Positions 62,401 through 64,000 of a stretch of 64,000 nt of DNA are shown here, one piece after another. The translations under genes and the position numbers were made by a program. Location: assembly GCA_963930645.1 (NCBI GenBank), contig CAWVNO010000520.1, positions 1 to 64,000 on the forward strand, given 5' to 3'. The notes beneath the pieces are model-generated. The model did no database searches. It saw nothing but the letters and a program-made list of their open reading frames with translations, and was not told the origin of the DNA. Each line of letters opens with the position of its first letter. The stretch's first letter is position 1. Source of the DNA: Salticus scenicus (Eukaryota > Arthropoda > Arachnida > Araneae > Salticidae).

Positions 62401-64000
62401 TTTCATAACAGAACAGCAGGGACCTGCCAAAGTTAAACCATTTGGCCAGGAGAGCCCTTTTTTGAAGGCATGTGCTCAATATCGTCGCCAAATTTTTTGG
62501 GCGAATTTTACGCCCTCTCATTTTCAAAAGTCGATTCCAAAGCAACTAATAGAGCTTTGCGATCGCAATCACTTCCAGAATCTGCAAAAGATATTCTAGT
62601 TTCATAACAGAACAGCAGGGACCTGCCAAAGTTAAACCGTTTGGCCAGGAGAGCCCTTTTATGGAGACTTTGCCCGATTTCGATACCCAAAATTTTTGCG
62701 ATTTTCACAGAATTTTTTTCAAAAGCCGATTCCAAAGCAACTAATAGAGCTTTGCGATCGCAATCACTTCCAGAATCTGCCCCACGAAGTCTACTTTCAT
62801 AACAGAACAGCAGGGACCTGCCAAAGTTAAACCATTTGGCCAGGAGAGCCCTTTTATGAAGGCATGTGCTCAATATCGTCGCCAAATTTTTTGGGCGAAT
62901 TTTACGCCCTCTCATTTTCAAAAGTCGATTCCAAAGCAACTAATAGAGCTTTGCGATCGCAATCACTTTCAGAATCTGCCCCACGAAGTCTACTTTCATA
63001 ACAGAACAGCAGGGACCTGCCAAAGTTAAACCATTTGGCCAGGAGAGCCCTTTTATGAAGGCATGTGCTCAATATCGTCGCCAAATTTTTTGGGCGAATT
63101 TTACGCCCTCTCATTTTCAAAAGTCGATTCCAAAGCAACTAATAGAGCTTTGCGATCGCAATCACTTCCAGAATCTGCAAAAGATATTCTAGTTTCATAA
63201 CAGAACAGCAGGGACCTGCCAAAGTTAAACCATTTGGCCAGGAGAGCCCTTTTATGGAGACTTTGCCCGATTTCGATACCCAAAATTTTTGCGATTTTCA
63301 CAGAATTTTTTTCAAAAGCCGATTCCAAAGCAACTAATAGAGCTTTGCGATCGCAATCACTTCCAGAATCTGCCCCACGAAGTCTATTTTCATAACAGAA
63401 CAGCAGGGACCCGCCAAAGTTAAACCATTTGGCCAGGAGAGCCCTTTTATGAAGGCATGTGCTCAATATCGTCGCCAAATTTTTTGGGCGAATTTTACGC
63501 CCTCTCATTTTCAAAAGTCGATTCCAAAGCAACTAATAGAGCTTTGCGATCGCAATCACTTCCAGAATCTGCAAAAGATATTCTAGTTTCATAACAGAAC
63601 AGCAGGGACCTGCCAAAGTTAAACCATTTGGCCAGGAGAGCCCTTTTATGAAGGCATGTGCTCAATATCGTCGCCAAATTTTTTGGGCGAATTTTACGCC
63701 CTCTCATTTTCAAAAGTCGATTACAAAGCAACTAATAGAGCTTTGCGATCGCAATCACTTCCAGAATCTGCAAAAGATATTCTAGTTTCATAACAGAACA
63801 GCAGGGACCTGCCAAAGTTAAACCATTTGGCCAGGAGAGCCCTTTTATGGAGACTTTGCCCGATTTCGATACCCAAAATTTTTGCGATTTTCACAGAATT
63901 TTTTTCAAAAGCCGATTCCAAAGCAACTAATAGAGCTTTGCGATCGCAATCACTTCCAGAATCTGCCCCACGAAGTCTACTTTCATAACAGAACAGCAGG
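53451..64000. repeat. Array region 6: most rearranged part, with nested duplications, hybrid and doubled B halves
   Basis: Hybrid halves lie at 56026, 58195, 59381, 60169, 61944 and 63524. Doubled B halves are at 59182-59380 and 62931-63129. Linked variants are repeated at offsets of 1,182, 4,143, 3,749 and 1,580 bp, and at 14,976 bp from region 5. One ATG is TTG at 62461-62463 on the aligned position (sequence TTTTTTGAAGG). The window ends inside an unfinished unit, in the hairpin core. Confidence 0.83.
59182..59380. repeat. Doubled B half-unit (B-B)
   Basis: A second complete B half (V1b-V2b) follows a B half directly. A related copy lies at 62931-63129, 3,749 bp later, and carries one further substitution (CACTTTCAG). 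Confidence 0.87.

Larger units (their letters stand above)
1..64000. repeat. Giant tandem array of a 394-bp dimeric repeat, filling the window
   Basis: The same unit recurs head to tail from the first base to the last, with copies differing by only a few substitutions or single-base indels. Equivalent positions recur every 394 bp over long runs, for example the start of the CCAAAGCAAC core at 654 and 1048. Phase breaks are multiples of 195 or 199 bp. Both ends of the window cut through a unit, so the array is longer than 64 kb. No unique sequence, flanking gene, transposase or terminal inverted repeat is visible. Near-identity of the copies implies recent amplification or ongoing homogenisation. 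The HIP1 octamer in each half suggests a cyanobacterium; a eukaryotic satellite is the main alternative. Confidence 0.98.

Noticed and set aside
1..64000. CRISPR array
   Set aside because: The intervals between conserved cores are themselves repeats, the period is about 197/394 bp, and no cas genes are present.
1..64000. Cyanobacterial short tandem repeats of the STRR/LTRR type
   Set aside because: Those known classes have units of about 7 to 37 bp; the unit here is 195-199 bp and unrelated by inspection.
1..64000. Repetitive protein-coding gene (tandem-repeat protein)
   Set aside because: The dimer length is not divisible by three and every frame has stops in each unit, so no continuous repeat protein is possible.
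1..64000. Origin iterons or DnaA-box cluster
   Set aside because: No TTATNCACA-like boxes are seen in the consensus and no replication gene is present in the window.
1..64000. Rolling-circle or sequencing concatemer artefact of one 394-bp molecule
   Set aside because: Ordered private variants, hybrid halves and nested block duplications at exact offsets are not expected from copying one circle. Misassembly of copy number cannot be excluded without reads.
1..64000. Transposon or insertion-sequence array
   Set aside because: No transposase, terminal inverted repeats or target-site duplications appear in the unit.

Overview
The whole 64 kb window is one uninterrupted tandem-repeat (satellite-like) array. 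I see no unique sequence, no conventional protein gene, no tRNA or rRNA, no transposase and no array boundary on either side. The basic period is a 394-bp dimer made of two related halves: A (195 bp) and B (199 bp). The window therefore holds about 162 dimer equivalents, or about 325 half-units. The halves share two near-identical cores: one ending at a common ATG, and one around an octamer GCGATCGC. They differ in a 14-nt block (V1) and a 70-75-nt block (V2) that is diverged but still alignable. An older monomer of about 199 bp was probably duplicated and diverged, and the dimer was then amplified.

Organism: the octamer GCGATCGC is HIP1, the highly iterated palindrome of cyanobacterial genomes. 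Together with Shine-Dalgarno-like AGGAG sequences 9 nt before ATGs, it points to a cyanobacterium. Because the array is one sequence copied many times, the roughly 325 HIP1 copies count as only one or two independent observations. A eukaryotic satellite (monomer near nucleosome spacing, higher-order repeats) is a real alternative. A hand count of one A half gives 40% GC.

Layout: 1-6.8 kb is regular, with a 2,563-bp block present twice. 6.8-15.8 kb carries a three-marker block four times. 15.8-28.3 kb is a mosaic of large duplications (offsets 3,353, 4,336 and 7,689 bp) with extra half-units. 28.3-42 kb is mostly regular, with single-base slips. 42-53.5 kb and 53.5-64 kb are the most heterogeneous, with many hybrid halves and a long-range duplication (offset 14,976 bp). 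The pattern fits repeated unequal exchange or replication slippage between half-units.

Possible content of one unit: each half carries (i) a hairpin whose 3' arm contains AGGAG, (ii) an ATG 9 nt after it, (iii) a short ORF, and (iv) HIP1. In most copies the ORF is 27 aa (A) or 45 aa (B). In a minority with one extra base at position +1 of the ATAG(A/G)AGC site, the B frame runs to 48 aa and ends at the same TAA in both V1 contexts. This suggests that the repeat may descend from a small gene with an SD-occluding leader, amplified hundreds of times and mostly frameshifted. That is inference. The many 143-aa minus-strand ORFs look like artefacts: they use TTG starts after a stop, have no RBS, and lie in a period not divisible by three.
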